From positions 1-53,541 of the forward strand of contig NZ_SDWV01000031.1 in assembly GCF_004137345.1 (NCBI RefSeq): a stretch of 53,541 nucleotides of DNA, written 5' to 3'. Below the pieces are notes generated by a model. The model had not been told where the DNA came from. It did no database searches and was given only the letters and a program-made list of their open reading frames with translations. This document shows positions 36,575 to 44,634 of the stretch, in pieces. Each line of letters begins with the position of its first letter. Position 1 is the stretch's first letter. The stretch comes from Nocardioides zhouii (GTDB lineage: Bacteria > Actinomycetota > Actinomycetes > Propionibacteriales > Nocardioidaceae). Position numbers and translations under genes: made by a program.

Positions 36575-37456
36575 GTGCCCGAGCTCCCCGAGGTCGAAGC
36601 CCTCGTCCAGGACCTGCGCGGCCGCCTCGTCGGCCGGGCGATCAGCCGCGTCGACCTGACCGCCTTCAGCGCGCTCAAGACCTTCGACCCGCCGCTGAAC
36701 GCACTGCACGGCACGCTGGTCGACGAGGTGACGCGGCACGGCAAGTTCCTCGACGTCGACGCGAGCGGCGTGCACGTCGTCATCCACCTCGCGCGGGCCG
36801 GCTGGATCCGCTGGCGCGACGAGGTGCCCGCGCTCCCGGCCCGACCCAACCCCAAGAACCCGCTCGCCGCGCGGATCGTCATCGACGACCCCGACCTCGA
36901 TGTCCAGCCGGGCCTCGACATCACCGAGGCGGGCACCAAGAAGGGCCTGGCGATCTACGTCGTCCGCGACCCGCAGGAGGTCCCCGGCGTCGCCCGGCTC
37001 GGACCCGACCCGTTGAGCGACGACTTCACCCGCGAGGCGCTCGCCGAGATCCTGGAGCGCGAGGGGCGCAAGCAGATCAAGGGCGTGATGCGGATGCAGT
37101 CGATCATCGCCGGGATCGGCAACGCCTACAGCGACGAGATCCTGCACGCGGCGCGGATGTCGCCATTCAAGCCGGCCAACAGCCTCGACGAGACCGAGCT
37201 GCAGACGTTGTACGACGCCGTACGCGGCACGCTCGGGGACGCCGTACGGCGCTCGGCCGGGCTCGCCGCCAGCCAGCTCAAGGGCGAGAAGAAGACCAAC
37301 CTCGCGGTCCACGGCCGGACCGGCGAGAAGTGCCCGGTCTGCGGCGATGTGGTGCGCGAGGTGTCGTTCGCCGACTCGAGCCTGCAGTACTGCCCGACCT
37401 GCCAGACCGGCGGCAAGCCGCTCGCGGACCGACGGATGTCACGCCTGCTCAAGTGA
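36575..37456 (+). CDS. Fpg/Nei family DNA glycosylase
   Basis: This 293-residue base-excision repair enzyme removes oxidised bases and cuts the abasic site. Starting at the GTG, the protein begins (M)PELPEVE, so the N-terminal Pro nucleophile and Glu are in place after Met removal. The helix-two-turn-helix region contains SIIAGIGNAYSDEIL. The C-terminal zinc finger is C-x2-C-x16-C-x2-C (CPVCG ... CPTC). I cannot tell formamidopyrimidine (Fpg) from endonuclease VIII-like (Nei) specificity with certainty. A strong hairpin follows the gene. Confidence 0.93.
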   Translation: MPELPEVEALVQDLRGRLVGRAISRVDLTAFSALKTFDPPLNALHGTLVDEVTRHGKFLDVDASGVHVVIHLARAGWIRWRDEVPALPARPNPKNPLAARIVIDDPDLDVQPGLDITEAGTKKGLAIYVVRDPQEVPGVARLGPDPLSDDFTREALAEILEREGRKQIKGVMRMQSIIAGIGNAYSDEILHAARMSPFKPANSLDETELQTLYDAVRGTLGDAVRRSAGLAASQLKGEKKTNLAVHGRTGEKCPVCGDVVREVSFADSSLQYCPTCQTGGKPLADRRMSRLLK

Positions 37457-37480
37457 GCGGCGGCAGGCGAAATAGGCAAC

Positions 37481-37523
37481 GGGCGTCGGTCCGACCCACC
37501 CCCGTGAAGTCCGACCGACGCCC
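37481..37523. terminator. Bidirectional hairpin terminator candidate
   Basis: GGGCGTCGGTCCGAC (37481-37495) and GTCCGACCGACGCCC (37509-37523) form a 15-bp stem with one mismatch and a 13-base loop. It lies between the 3' ends of the convergent Fpg/Nei and zinc finger/HTH genes, so it can serve both. There is no clear T tract. Confidence 0.75.
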
Positions 37524-37561
37524 GGCATTGTCAAGCGTACCTTGACTCAGGTCGAAGTGTG

Positions 37562-37951
37562 TCACGCCGTGGCGGACTTGTCGCTGCCTTTCCTCGCGAA
37601 CCGCTCCCAGACGGCCTGGCGCGAGACGCCGAGGGCGCGGCCGATCTCGGCCCAGGAGATGTTGCGCTCGCGCAGCAGGTCGACCCACTCGTGGGCGAAG
37701 GCGGTGTTCTGCTCGGCCGAGGCCATGATCATGGAGAGGTTGGCGAGCACCTCGGCGTCGCTCATCCGGTCCCACGGGAACGCGCCCTTGGCCGCCGCGT
37801 GCTGCACAGGATCGTGCAGGAGCGCGTGGAAGTCGTCGACGCAGGTGCCGCACACCTGCGCGCCGAGGCCGCCGATGAGCTGGACGTCGGTCCCGGGACC
37901 ACCGGACGTGCCGCAGAACGAGCACATCCTGCCCTCGCGCGTGATCGACAT
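37562..37951 (-). CDS. ClpX-type C4 zinc finger with helix-turn-helix
   Basis: This 129-residue protein has two modules. The first (about 9-45, CSFCGTSGG ... VCGTCVDDFHALL) is the C4 zinc-binding domain found at the N-terminus of ClpX. The second (about 90-125) has a helix-turn-helix (ISWAEIGRALGVSRQAVWERFA). There is no AAA domain, so it is not ClpX. It may be a DNA-binding regulator that uses the ClpX-type finger for dimerisation or adaptor contact. It is tail-to-tail with the Fpg/Nei gene across a strong hairpin. Confidence 0.82.
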   Translation of the reverse strand: MSITREGRMCSFCGTSGGPGTDVQLIGGLGAQVCGTCVDDFHALLHDPVQHAAAKGAFPWDRMSDAEVLANLSMIMASAEQNTAFAHEWVDLLRERNISWAEIGRALGVSRQAVWERFARKGSDKSATA

Positions 37952-38046
37952 GCCATCCCTCCTCGCCTGCCCCCGCCGTCTCCGATGCTACTCGGCCGGG
38001 TCCAACCTCGTCGCAGGACGAGCGGGCTCGTCCAGGTCCAGACGCC

Positions 38047-38529
38047 TCACTCGGTGGGCATCTCCGGCATCTCGAGGTTGTCGAGCGGGTTGCCGCAGGT
38101 CTCGGTGAGGTATTTCTCGAAGGCGTCCGCCTGCTTCTTGGCCTCCGCCGAGGCGTCCTTGCCCCCGGCCTCGAGCTCCTCGAGCTTCTCGATCGAGAAG
38201 TCGGCGGCGTCGATCTCGTTGGCCTGCGCGACGATCGTCTCGAAGCCCTGGCGCGCGTCGTCGGAGATGTCCTCCGGCGTGCCGACCTCCTCGATCTTCT
38301 TGGCCCAGTCCTGGACGGCCTTCGCCATCTTCTCGTCGCTGGGCAGCTCCGGGTTCGACATGTCCGCCGGCATCAGGTCGGTGAGCAGGCTGGACTGGGT
38401 CTGGCAGAAGTCCTTCTCGCTCGCGTCGGTCGGCGCTCCACCACCTGCGCCGCCTCCACCACAGGCGGACGTGGCGGCCCCGACCAGCAGGGCGACGGTG
38501 ATCAGGCTGAGACGGGTGCGGCTGGCCAT
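38047..38529 (-). CDS. Predicted secreted lipoprotein
   Basis: This 160-residue protein has a signal peptide and lipobox (ATSAC, Cys at about residue 23), a Gly-rich linker (GGGGAGGGA) and a helical domain of about 120 residues with two conserved-looking cysteines (FCQTQ and ETCGNP). It has no family I recognise. The ATG at 38529 has GGGAG a few bases upstream, and I prefer it to earlier in-frame starts. It is probably attached to the outer face of the membrane; its ligand is unknown. Confidence 0.7.
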   Translation of the reverse strand: MASRTRLSLITVALLVGAATSACGGGGAGGGAPTDASEKDFCQTQSSLLTDLMPADMSNPELPSDEKMAKAVQDWAKKIEEVGTPEDISDDARQGFETIVAQANEIDAADFSIEKLEELEAGGKDASAEAKKQADAFEKYLTETCGNPLDNLEMPEMPTE

Positions 38530-38585
38530 GGTGCAACTCCCTCGACGGACGCGGTCGGTGACGAACGCGCCCACCCTTGCGCGTC

Positions 38586-39278
38586 TCACCCCTCGTCGTC
38601 CACCCGGAAGGCGGTCGGCAGCGGGAGGTGCAGGCACGCCTGGAGCGACTCGAGGTACTCCGCGCGCGGACGGCGTACGACCCCGAGCGAGGCCAGGTGC
38701 GGCGTCTGCCACTGCACGTCGAGCACCCGTCGATCGGCGTGCTGGTCGCCGAGGATGTCGACCAGCGCCAGCAGCGCGACCTTGGACGCGTCGCGCTCAC
38801 GGTGGAACATCGACTCACCGGCGAACAGCCCCCCGATGCTGATGCCGTAGAGCCCCCCGGCGAGCTTGCCGTCGCGCCACGCCTCGACCGAGTGGGCCCA
38901 TCCCAGGCGGTGCATCCGGCCGTACGCGTGCACGAAGTCCGGTGTGATCCAGCCGTCCGGGCGGTCGGGGCTGCCGCACGCGGTGACGACCTCGTCGAAG
39001 GCGGTGTCGATACGGATCTCGAAGTCCCGCGCCGAGCGTCGCAGCGACCGCGCGACCCGCAGCCCGTCCAGCGGCAGCACGCCGCGCTCGACCGGGGAGA
39101 ACCACCCGAGGTGCTCCTCGGCGTCCAGCGTCACCGGCATCGGGAAGAGGCCGAGCGCGTACGCGGTGACGAGCGTGCCGGGCTCCAGGTCGGCGCCGAC
39201 CGCGACGAGGTCGTCCTCGGGGTCCCACGCCGAGTGGGGTGGAAAGCCCCACGGCGTCGGAGCGGGGGCGATCGGCAC
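38586..39278 (-). CDS. aat: Leucyl/phenylalanyl-tRNA-protein transferase
   Basis: This 230-residue enzyme adds Leu or Phe to N-terminal Lys/Arg of proteins, feeding the N-degron pathway. The family signature is clear: AYALGLFPMP, then WFSPVERGVLPLDGLRVARSLRR, GWAHSVEAW and GGLYGISIGGLFAGESMFH. Length is typical. The GTG at 39278 is preceded by TAGCGT seven bases upstream. It is divergent from the RTX-like secreted protein gene. Confidence 0.95.
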   Translation of the reverse strand: MPIAPAPTPWGFPPHSAWDPEDDLVAVGADLEPGTLVTAYALGLFPMPVTLDAEEHLGWFSPVERGVLPLDGLRVARSLRRSARDFEIRIDTAFDEVVTACGSPDRPDGWITPDFVHAYGRMHRLGWAHSVEAWRDGKLAGGLYGISIGGLFAGESMFHRERDASKVALLALVDILGDQHADRRVLDVQWQTPHLASLGVVRRPRAEYLESLQACLHLPLPTAFRVDDEG

Positions 39279-39285
39279 GTCTGGA

Positions 39286-39291
39286 ACGCTA
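39286..39291 (-). promoter_or_regulatory. -10 box (TAGCGT) of aat, leaderless
   Basis: TAGCGT on the minus strand is followed by seven bases and the aat GTG, which supports that start. Confidence 0.5.
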
Positions 39292-39357
39292 GACCACAAC
39301 CAAGGGCGTTCCGAGTGCGTCACACCTCCGACGCCCGATCTCGTGGAGGAAACACAC

Positions 39358-40722
39358 ATGCGACGTACGACGACCCTGACCGCACTCACCGCGCTGGTGC
39401 TCCCCCTCGGCCTCGGCCTGGGAGCGGGACCTGCCCAGGCGGCGGAGACGTGCGACGGCAAGGTGGCGACGATCGTCGTCACCGAGCTCGTCAACAGCTA
39501 CACAACGTCGGCCGTCACCGGCACGCCCGGCGACGACGTCATCGTCGGCAGCATGGAGAACGACACGATCTACGGGGCCGGCGGCAACGACACGATCTGC
39601 GGCCTCGCCGGTGCGGACACCCTCGTCGGCGGTGACGGCGACGACCGGCTGTTTGGCGGGGCGGACGCCGAGTACTTCGCCGACGACGGCTACTTCGGCG
39701 ACCTGCTGGTCCCCGGCGCGGGCGACGACCTCGTCGACCTCGGGACCGGTGAGGACGACATCTGGTTCTGGGAGCCCGACCTCGAGGTGGACCAGGTCTC
39801 CTACGCCGACGCCCCGGCCGGGGTCACGGTGGACCTCGCTGCTGGCACCGCGACCGGTCACGGCAGCGACACGATCATCGACGGCGCCCCCGGCAGACCC
39901 ATCGGCGTGATCGGATCGGCGTACGACGACACGTTGCTCGGCACGCCTGCGCGCGATGTCATCGACGCCGGCGGCGGTGACGACACGATCGTCACCGGCG
40001 ACGGGGCGGACGTCGTCGGGCCCGACCACCCCGGCCGCACCACGTCGGGCTGGCGGGTCGGCGACCACCCGCAGTCCTACGAGCCCGTTGCCGGCGACGA
40101 CACCGTGGACGCCGGCGCCGGGAGCGACGGGGTGTGGGTCCGGCGGGGCGCCGACGTCGTCCGCGGAGGTGGCGATGTCGACCGACTCACCTCGAGCTCC
40201 CCGGAGGCAGGCACCCGTCTGCTGGGCGGGTCCGGCAAGGACCGCCTCTCCGTCGACGACGCCACGAGCACCGCGCTGCTCGGCCAGTCGGGCGACGACC
40301 AGCTACGAGTGACCCTGGTCGACGGCTCGGCGCGACCGACCTTCGACGGAGGCGCCGGGCGGGACCGCCTCACCCTCTACACACGGGGAAGCACGAAGAT
40401 CGACCTGCTGCGCGTGGACACCGCCCGCGGGCGCATCGACGTCGACGGTAGCCGGGTGGCACGCCTGGTCCGCACGGAGCGCGTCTCCTTCTTCGGCAAG
40501 GCCATCCGGGCGGTCTTCGTCGGAGGTCCGCGCGCCGACTGGTTCGAGTCCGCCGCCCGTTCGACGAGGGCGACCGGTGGCGGCGGCAACGACCGGCTCG
40601 TCGGTGGCCGCGGCGCCGACGTCCTCGACGGCGGACCGGGCCGTGACGTCCTCAACGGGAGCTTCGGGCGCGACCGGTGCCTGCGGGGCGAGCGGCTGCA
40701 GTCCTGCGAGCGGCGTCGCTGA
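39358..40722 (+). CDS. Secreted RTX-like calcium-binding repeat protein
   Basis: This 454-residue protein has a signal peptide (about 1-28, ending AQA). It then carries many glycine-aspartate nonapeptide-like repeats of the GGxGxDxLxGG type (GGAGNDTICG, GGDGDDRLFGG, GGGGDDTIVTG, GGGGNDRLVGG, GGPGRDVLNG). These form calcium-binding parallel beta-rolls. There is no catalytic domain or toxin motif. The C-terminus has two late cysteines. The ATG follows a GTGGAGGAAA ribosome site. It is probably a cell-surface or extracellular structural or binding protein. Confidence 0.82.
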   Translation: MRRTTTLTALTALVLPLGLGLGAGPAQAAETCDGKVATIVVTELVNSYTTSAVTGTPGDDVIVGSMENDTIYGAGGNDTICGLAGADTLVGGDGDDRLFGGADAEYFADDGYFGDLLVPGAGDDLVDLGTGEDDIWFWEPDLEVDQVSYADAPAGVTVDLAAGTATGHGSDTIIDGAPGRPIGVIGSAYDDTLLGTPARDVIDAGGGDDTIVTGDGADVVGPDHPGRTTSGWRVGDHPQSYEPVAGDDTVDAGAGSDGVWVRRGADVVRGGGDVDRLTSSSPEAGTRLLGGSGKDRLSVDDATSTALLGQSGDDQLRVTLVDGSARPTFDGGAGRDRLTLYTRGSTKIDLLRVDTARGRIDVDGSRVARLVRTERVSFFGKAIRAVFVGGPRADWFESAARSTRATGGGGNDRLVGGRGADVLDGGPGRDVLNGSFGRDRCLRGERLQSCERRR

Positions 40723-40754
40723 CGTCGTACGACCCGGCGCTGGCTGCGCGACCG

Positions 40755-40760
40755 TACGAT
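40755..40760 (+). promoter_or_regulatory. -10 box (TACGAT) of the EcsC gene, leaderless
   Basis: TACGAT is followed by six bases and the ATG at 40767. Confidence 0.45.
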
Positions 40761-40766
40761 CGGGGC

Positions 40767-41444
40767 ATGGGCCTCAAGCAGACCGTCGGACGCCAGCTCG
40801 CACCGCGACTCCAGGAGCTCGCGCCCGGCCTCACGTCGGGGTTCGTCCGTGAGGCGCTGAACCGCGCCATCGACGGCGTCGGGCCCCTGCCGCCGGCGGC
40901 CAAGGCGGCCGACAAGCAGCTGGCGGAGCAGAAGGGCAGCGTCGACCGCGCGATCCACGAGGTGATCGAGAACAACGTCCGCATCGCCGGCGCGCAGGGC
41001 TTCGCGACCAACGTCGGCGGCCTGGTGACGATGGCCTTCGCCATCCCGGCCAACATCACCGGCCTGGCGATCATCCAGTGTCGGATGGTGGCCGGCATCG
41101 CGCACCTGCGCGGCCACGACCTCGAGGACCCGCGCGTCCGCAACGCGATCCTGGCCCTGCTGCTCGGCGAGGAGCAGGTGGGCGACCTCGTCAAGAAGAA
41201 GAAGATCCCCACCACGCCGATGGGCCTGGCCTCCGCCCCCGCCCACGACCCGACCATCGACGGCGTCATCTCCGCCGTGGTCGCCACCGACATCATCACC
41301 CGCGTCGCGGGCAAGCGGCTGGCCACCACCGTCGGCCGCCGGGTACCCGTGATCGGCGGTGTCGTCGGTGCCGGCGCCGACGGCTACGCGACCTGGAAGA
41401 TCGGTCGGTACGCCGACCGGGAGCTGCTGCCCCGCCGGAAGTGA
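40767..41444 (+). CDS. EcsC family protein
   Basis: This 225-residue protein matches the EcsC family in its central part: FATNVGGLVTMAFAIPANITGLAIIQCRMVAGIAHL, with a following DLEDPRVRNAILALLLGEE. Glycine- and alanine-rich helices suggest membrane association rather than true spanning. A family member in Bacillus is encoded with an ABC transporter, but no such gene is near, so the role is unknown. The ATG at 40767 is supported by a TACGAT six bases upstream. It is tail-to-tail with the next gene. Confidence 0.82.
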   Translation: MGLKQTVGRQLAPRLQELAPGLTSGFVREALNRAIDGVGPLPPAAKAADKQLAEQKGSVDRAIHEVIENNVRIAGAQGFATNVGGLVTMAFAIPANITGLAIIQCRMVAGIAHLRGHDLEDPRVRNAILALLLGEEQVGDLVKKKKIPTTPMGLASAPAHDPTIDGVISAVVATDIITRVAGKRLATTVGRRVPVIGGVVGAGADGYATWKIGRYADRELLPRRK

Positions 41445-41454
41445 GGCGCGCCGC

Positions 41455-42237
41455 TTAGGCCGTACGGTGCCGCGCGACCAGCGCCAGCAGCGCTGCGTGG
41501 GACTCGCGGTCGCGTGCGGCGATGATCCCCGGGCCCTCATGAACGGCGTTGCCGTCGAAGTCGGTGATGACGCACGCGGCCGCCTGGCACAGGGCGATCC
41601 CGGCGGCGAAGTGCACGCTGCCCTCCAGCCGACCGTCGGTGACGTAGCCGAGCCGACGCCCCGACGCGACCCAGGCGAGGGCCAGGGTGGTGGACTCGAT
41701 GCGCGGATTGAACACCGCACGGAAGTCGGGGTCGGCGGCGAGCTGGGCTCCGACGAAGGGGCGGTCGAGCGGGCCGTCGGCATTGATGTCGACCAGCTGG
41801 TTCGGCGCCGGCGGTTCTGTCGAGCTTCGGCCGAGGACGCCGAACTCCTGCCCGGCGGACCAGTACAGCTCACCGGTCGGCGGGTGGCTCACCGTCGCGG
41901 CAACGGTCACCCCCGCGTCGACGAGGGCGACGTTCACGCAGAACGAGGGAGATCCGGCCGCGAAGTTGAGCGTGCCGCACAACGGGTCGACCAACCACGT
42001 ACGACCGCCCGCGCCGGCGTGCACGGCACCGAGCTCCTCACCCTCGAACCCGTCCTCCGGCCGAGCAGCGTGGATGACGTCCAGGATCGCCCGCTCCGCG
42101 GCGCGATCCGCCTCCGTGGCGAAGTCCGTGGCCGTCTTGTGGTGCCGCGTCAGGGGCGACCCGAACATCTCGGTGAGCACGGCCGCACCCGCCCGCGCCG
42201 CGTCCAGTGCAACGTCACGGTCAGTTCTGTCAGGCAC
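41455..42237 (-). CDS. Inositol monophosphatase-family protein lacking two metal ligands
   Basis: This 260-residue protein has the inositol monophosphatase fold: TDFATEADRAAE, the EDGFEGEELG loop with the first Glu ligand intact, and ANLVDP-type motif C. In the motif WxxDPxDGTxNF, position 87 is Cys (DPLCGTLNF) instead of the second metal-binding Asp. In the C-terminal WDxAAG motif the Asp is His209 (VHFAAG). Loss of two of the metal ligands suggests altered metal use or a non-catalytic role. A GTG start at 42237 fits the normal N-terminus. Confidence 0.8.
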   Translation of the reverse strand: MPDRTDRDVALDAARAGAAVLTEMFGSPLTRHHKTATDFATEADRAAERAILDVIHAARPEDGFEGEELGAVHAGAGGRTWLVDPLCGTLNFAAGSPSFCVNVALVDAGVTVAATVSHPPTGELYWSAGQEFGVLGRSSTEPPAPNQLVDINADGPLDRPFVGAQLAADPDFRAVFNPRIESTTLALAWVASGRRLGYVTDGRLEGSVHFAAGIALCQAAACVITDFDGNAVHEGPGIIAARDRESHAALLALVARHRTA

Positions 42238-42265
42238 CGGGCCATCGAAGCACGAGACGCGCGAC

Positions 42266-43456
42266 CTACTTCTTCCCTCGCGCCCGCCGGTAGGCGTCGA
42301 GGGTCCCCCGGCCGGCCGGGCTGTCCTCCAGCGACGTGACGATCTTGCGCTTCACGCGGTACGACGGTGTGAGCCGCGCGCGGTCGCGCTCGTCGCGCGC
42401 TTCGCGGAGCTCCTCGTGGAGCCGCTCCTCGACCGCGCGGAGGCGGGCGCCCTCGACCAGGAGGGCCGAGATGGCGTCGAGGGCGGGCGGCAGCAGCACG
42501 TCGGCCGTGGCGACGTCGGGATCGGCGAAGGAGCCGGGGTCGGGCCCGATCAGGTCGTCGAGCGAGCCGCTCACGTCGTACCCCCGCGAGGTCATCACCT
42601 CGACCCAGCTGCGGCAGAGGTCCTGCGCCCAGGCGTGGTCGTCGGGCGCGAGCCCGAGGCGCGCCGAGGCGACGCCGCGCGAGAGCGTCTGGTGGGCGAG
42701 CAGCTCGCGGACCAGGGGGCGGTAGTCGGGCGGCGCGAGGATCGAGGTGACCCGCTGGTTGATCGTGCGCAGCAGCGAGGTCTCCGGCACGCCGAGCGAC
42801 GGGTTCTCGCGCTCGGCGGTCAGGTCGAGGTCGAGCCCCTCGAGGCCGAAGGCGTGGGAGAAGCGACGCCAGAGCTCGCCGCGGTCGGCGCCCGACGGCG
42901 GCACCGTGACGAGGTGCACCTGCGACGGCGGCAGCGAGGCGCCCCACCGGTCGAGGATGTCGGGGATCTCCTGCACCGCCCAGAACCACGAGCCGATCCT
43001 CGAGTCGCGTGCCGGGTCGCGGATGGTGCGGAGGAACTTGGCGTACGTGATGTGGCTGCGGTGCTTGACGTTCTCCTGCCACTCCGCCGGGATCTGGCGC
43101 ACCAGGTCGCGCACCGACAGCACGAGGTGCACCTCGGCGTCGCCGAGCGACTCGAGCGCGCGCGCCACCTGCGTCGGTGTGGCCCGCGCGAAGATCTCGT
43201 GGCTGATGATCGAGGTGCCGTGCCAGTCGCGCACCTGCTCGGCCAGCCGGTCCCACGCCCCGACGGCCTCGGTCTCGAGGCCGCCCCAGGGCAGCGTCAT
43301 CAGGTCGAGCGCGGCCAGGAAGTGCGCGTCGAAGCGGTCGGCGGGATAGAGGATGTCGTGCTCGCGCAGCACCTTCTGGTTGCGGAAGAGGACGTCCTGG
43401 AGGTACGACGTGCCGGTCTTCGGGCAGCCCACGTGCAGCAGCACTCGCCTGCTCAC
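42266..43456 (-). CDS. Sulfotransferase-like protein
   Basis: This 396-residue protein starts with a PAPS-type P-loop (VGCPKTGTSYLQD, residues about 9-21). Later segments SVRDLVRQIPAEW and the 3'-phosphate-type SVRDL motif fit a P-loop sulfotransferase. It ends in a basic helical tail (EELREARDERDRAR). The acceptor is unknown; cell-surface glycans or glycolipids are likely from comparison with actinobacterial clusters. Its ATG overlaps the stop of the preceding gene by four bases. It is the last gene of a three-gene unit, and the P-loop at the other end of the unit belongs to a paralogue. Confidence 0.85.
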   Translation of the reverse strand: MSRRVLLHVGCPKTGTSYLQDVLFRNQKVLREHDILYPADRFDAHFLAALDLMTLPWGGLETEAVGAWDRLAEQVRDWHGTSIISHEIFARATPTQVARALESLGDAEVHLVLSVRDLVRQIPAEWQENVKHRSHITYAKFLRTIRDPARDSRIGSWFWAVQEIPDILDRWGASLPPSQVHLVTVPPSGADRGELWRRFSHAFGLEGLDLDLTAERENPSLGVPETSLLRTINQRVTSILAPPDYRPLVRELLAHQTLSRGVASARLGLAPDDHAWAQDLCRSWVEVMTSRGYDVSGSLDDLIGPDPGSFADPDVATADVLLPPALDAISALLVEGARLRAVEERLHEELREARDERDRARLTPSYRVKRKIVTSLEDSPAGRGTLDAYRRARGKK

Positions 43457-44634
43457 CGCTCCACCTGCCTCTCCGTCGTCCGCGCGGACCCGGCCCGCCA
43501 GCCCGGGTCGACGACCATCCTGATGGCCAGGTCCAGCACCTGCTGGTCGTCGGGCCCGGCCGGACCGGACGCCATCGACGCCGCAGCGTGTGGCGCGAGG
43601 TCGGCGAGGTCGCCGACGACAGAGTAGCCAGCGCGGGTCACGCCGCGGACGGTGCGCGCCGCGGACGCCGCCACCCAGTCCCGCTCGCGATCAGGGACGA
43701 CGACGGGCGCGACGGTGCTGTCGGGGATCCGCTGCTGCAGCGTCCGCATCAGCCCCGGTCGCTCGTGGGCCGGGACCCGGAGACCCACTACCGCAGCGAT
43801 GCGGCGGGCGAGCTCGGCCTGGTCCGCGCCCGGCACCCGCACCGCGGGCACCGACCGTACGCCGACCTGGCGGGGCAGCCGGTCGAGGTCGGTGACGACG
43901 CGGACGAAGGGCCGGTGCCCGCGCCAGCGGCGGACCGACGCGACGAGGTCGGCACGGTCGGGCAGCTGGTCGCGCTCGCGCCAGAACCGCAGCCACTCGG
44001 CCCACGGGGTCGCGCCGGTCTCGAAGCAGCGCTGGGTCCAGGTGTGGGCGAGCAGCTCGTCGAGCGGACGCCCGACCGCGACGACGAACGGGCGCGGCCC
44101 GCCCTCGGGACGGCCCCGCGCGGCCAGGTGCTCGCGCAGGGCGACGGTCACGACGGGATCGCCGACCAGCCGGAAGCGTCGCCGCCACGGCTTGGCCCAG
44201 GTGGTGGTGACCGGGTCGGCGCCGAGGGCGACGAGGTCGTCGGCGAGCAGGACGCTCGCCACCCGGAGCAGCTCGTGCGGTCCGACCGTCGCGGGGTCGA
44301 CCGGTACCGCCCCGAAGCCGTGGTGGGGCAGGCCGACGAGCGGCAGGTCGGCCTTGCCGCGCCCGGCGGCCGGGGTCGCCAGCACGCGGTCGGCGAGTCG
44401 AGTGCGGTCGCGGCCGTGGTCGCCGCGGGGCTGCGCACTCGACCCGGAGGCCAGGTTGAGCCGGCGGAGCAGCTCGAGCTGCTGGGCTCCGGGCAGCGGG
44501 CGAGCGGTGGACGGGTCAGCCTCTCCGGTCCACGCCAGCCAGGGCGTCGTACCCCCGTCGCGCAGGTGCGCGACCCATCCGTGGGCGCGCCCGACCGCGC
44601 CGGGGCCGGCGGACTGGGGGCTGGTCGTGGTCAA
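43453..44634 (-). CDS. Unrecognised protein between two sulfotransferase genes
   Basis: This protein has about 393 residues. I do not recognise a domain. It lacks a KTGT P-loop, has no signal peptide or membrane helix, and is rich in Arg, Asp, Trp and Pro (WLAWTGEADPSTARPLPG, LVGLPHHGFGAVPVDPATVG, AHTWTQRCFETGATPWAEW). The likely start is TTG at 44634, which overlaps the upstream stop (TTGA). Its 3' end overlaps the next start (ATGA). This tight coupling suggests work in the same pathway as the two sulfotransferase-like proteins, perhaps as an acceptor-handling or regulatory subunit. Confidence 0.65.
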   Translation of the reverse strand: MTTTSPQSAGPGAVGRAHGWVAHLRDGGTTPWLAWTGEADPSTARPLPGAQQLELLRRLNLASGSSAQPRGDHGRDRTRLADRVLATPAAGRGKADLPLVGLPHHGFGAVPVDPATVGPHELLRVASVLLADDLVALGADPVTTTWAKPWRRRFRLVGDPVVTVALREHLAARGRPEGGPRPFVVAVGRPLDELLAHTWTQRCFETGATPWAEWLRFWRERDQLPDRADLVASVRRWRGHRPFVRVVTDLDRLPRQVGVRSVPAVRVPGADQAELARRIAAVVGLRVPAHERPGLMRTLQQRIPDSTVAPVVVPDRERDWVAASAARTVRGVTRAGYSVVGDLADLAPHAAASMASGPAGPDDQQVLDLAIRMVVDPGWRAGSARTTERQVER

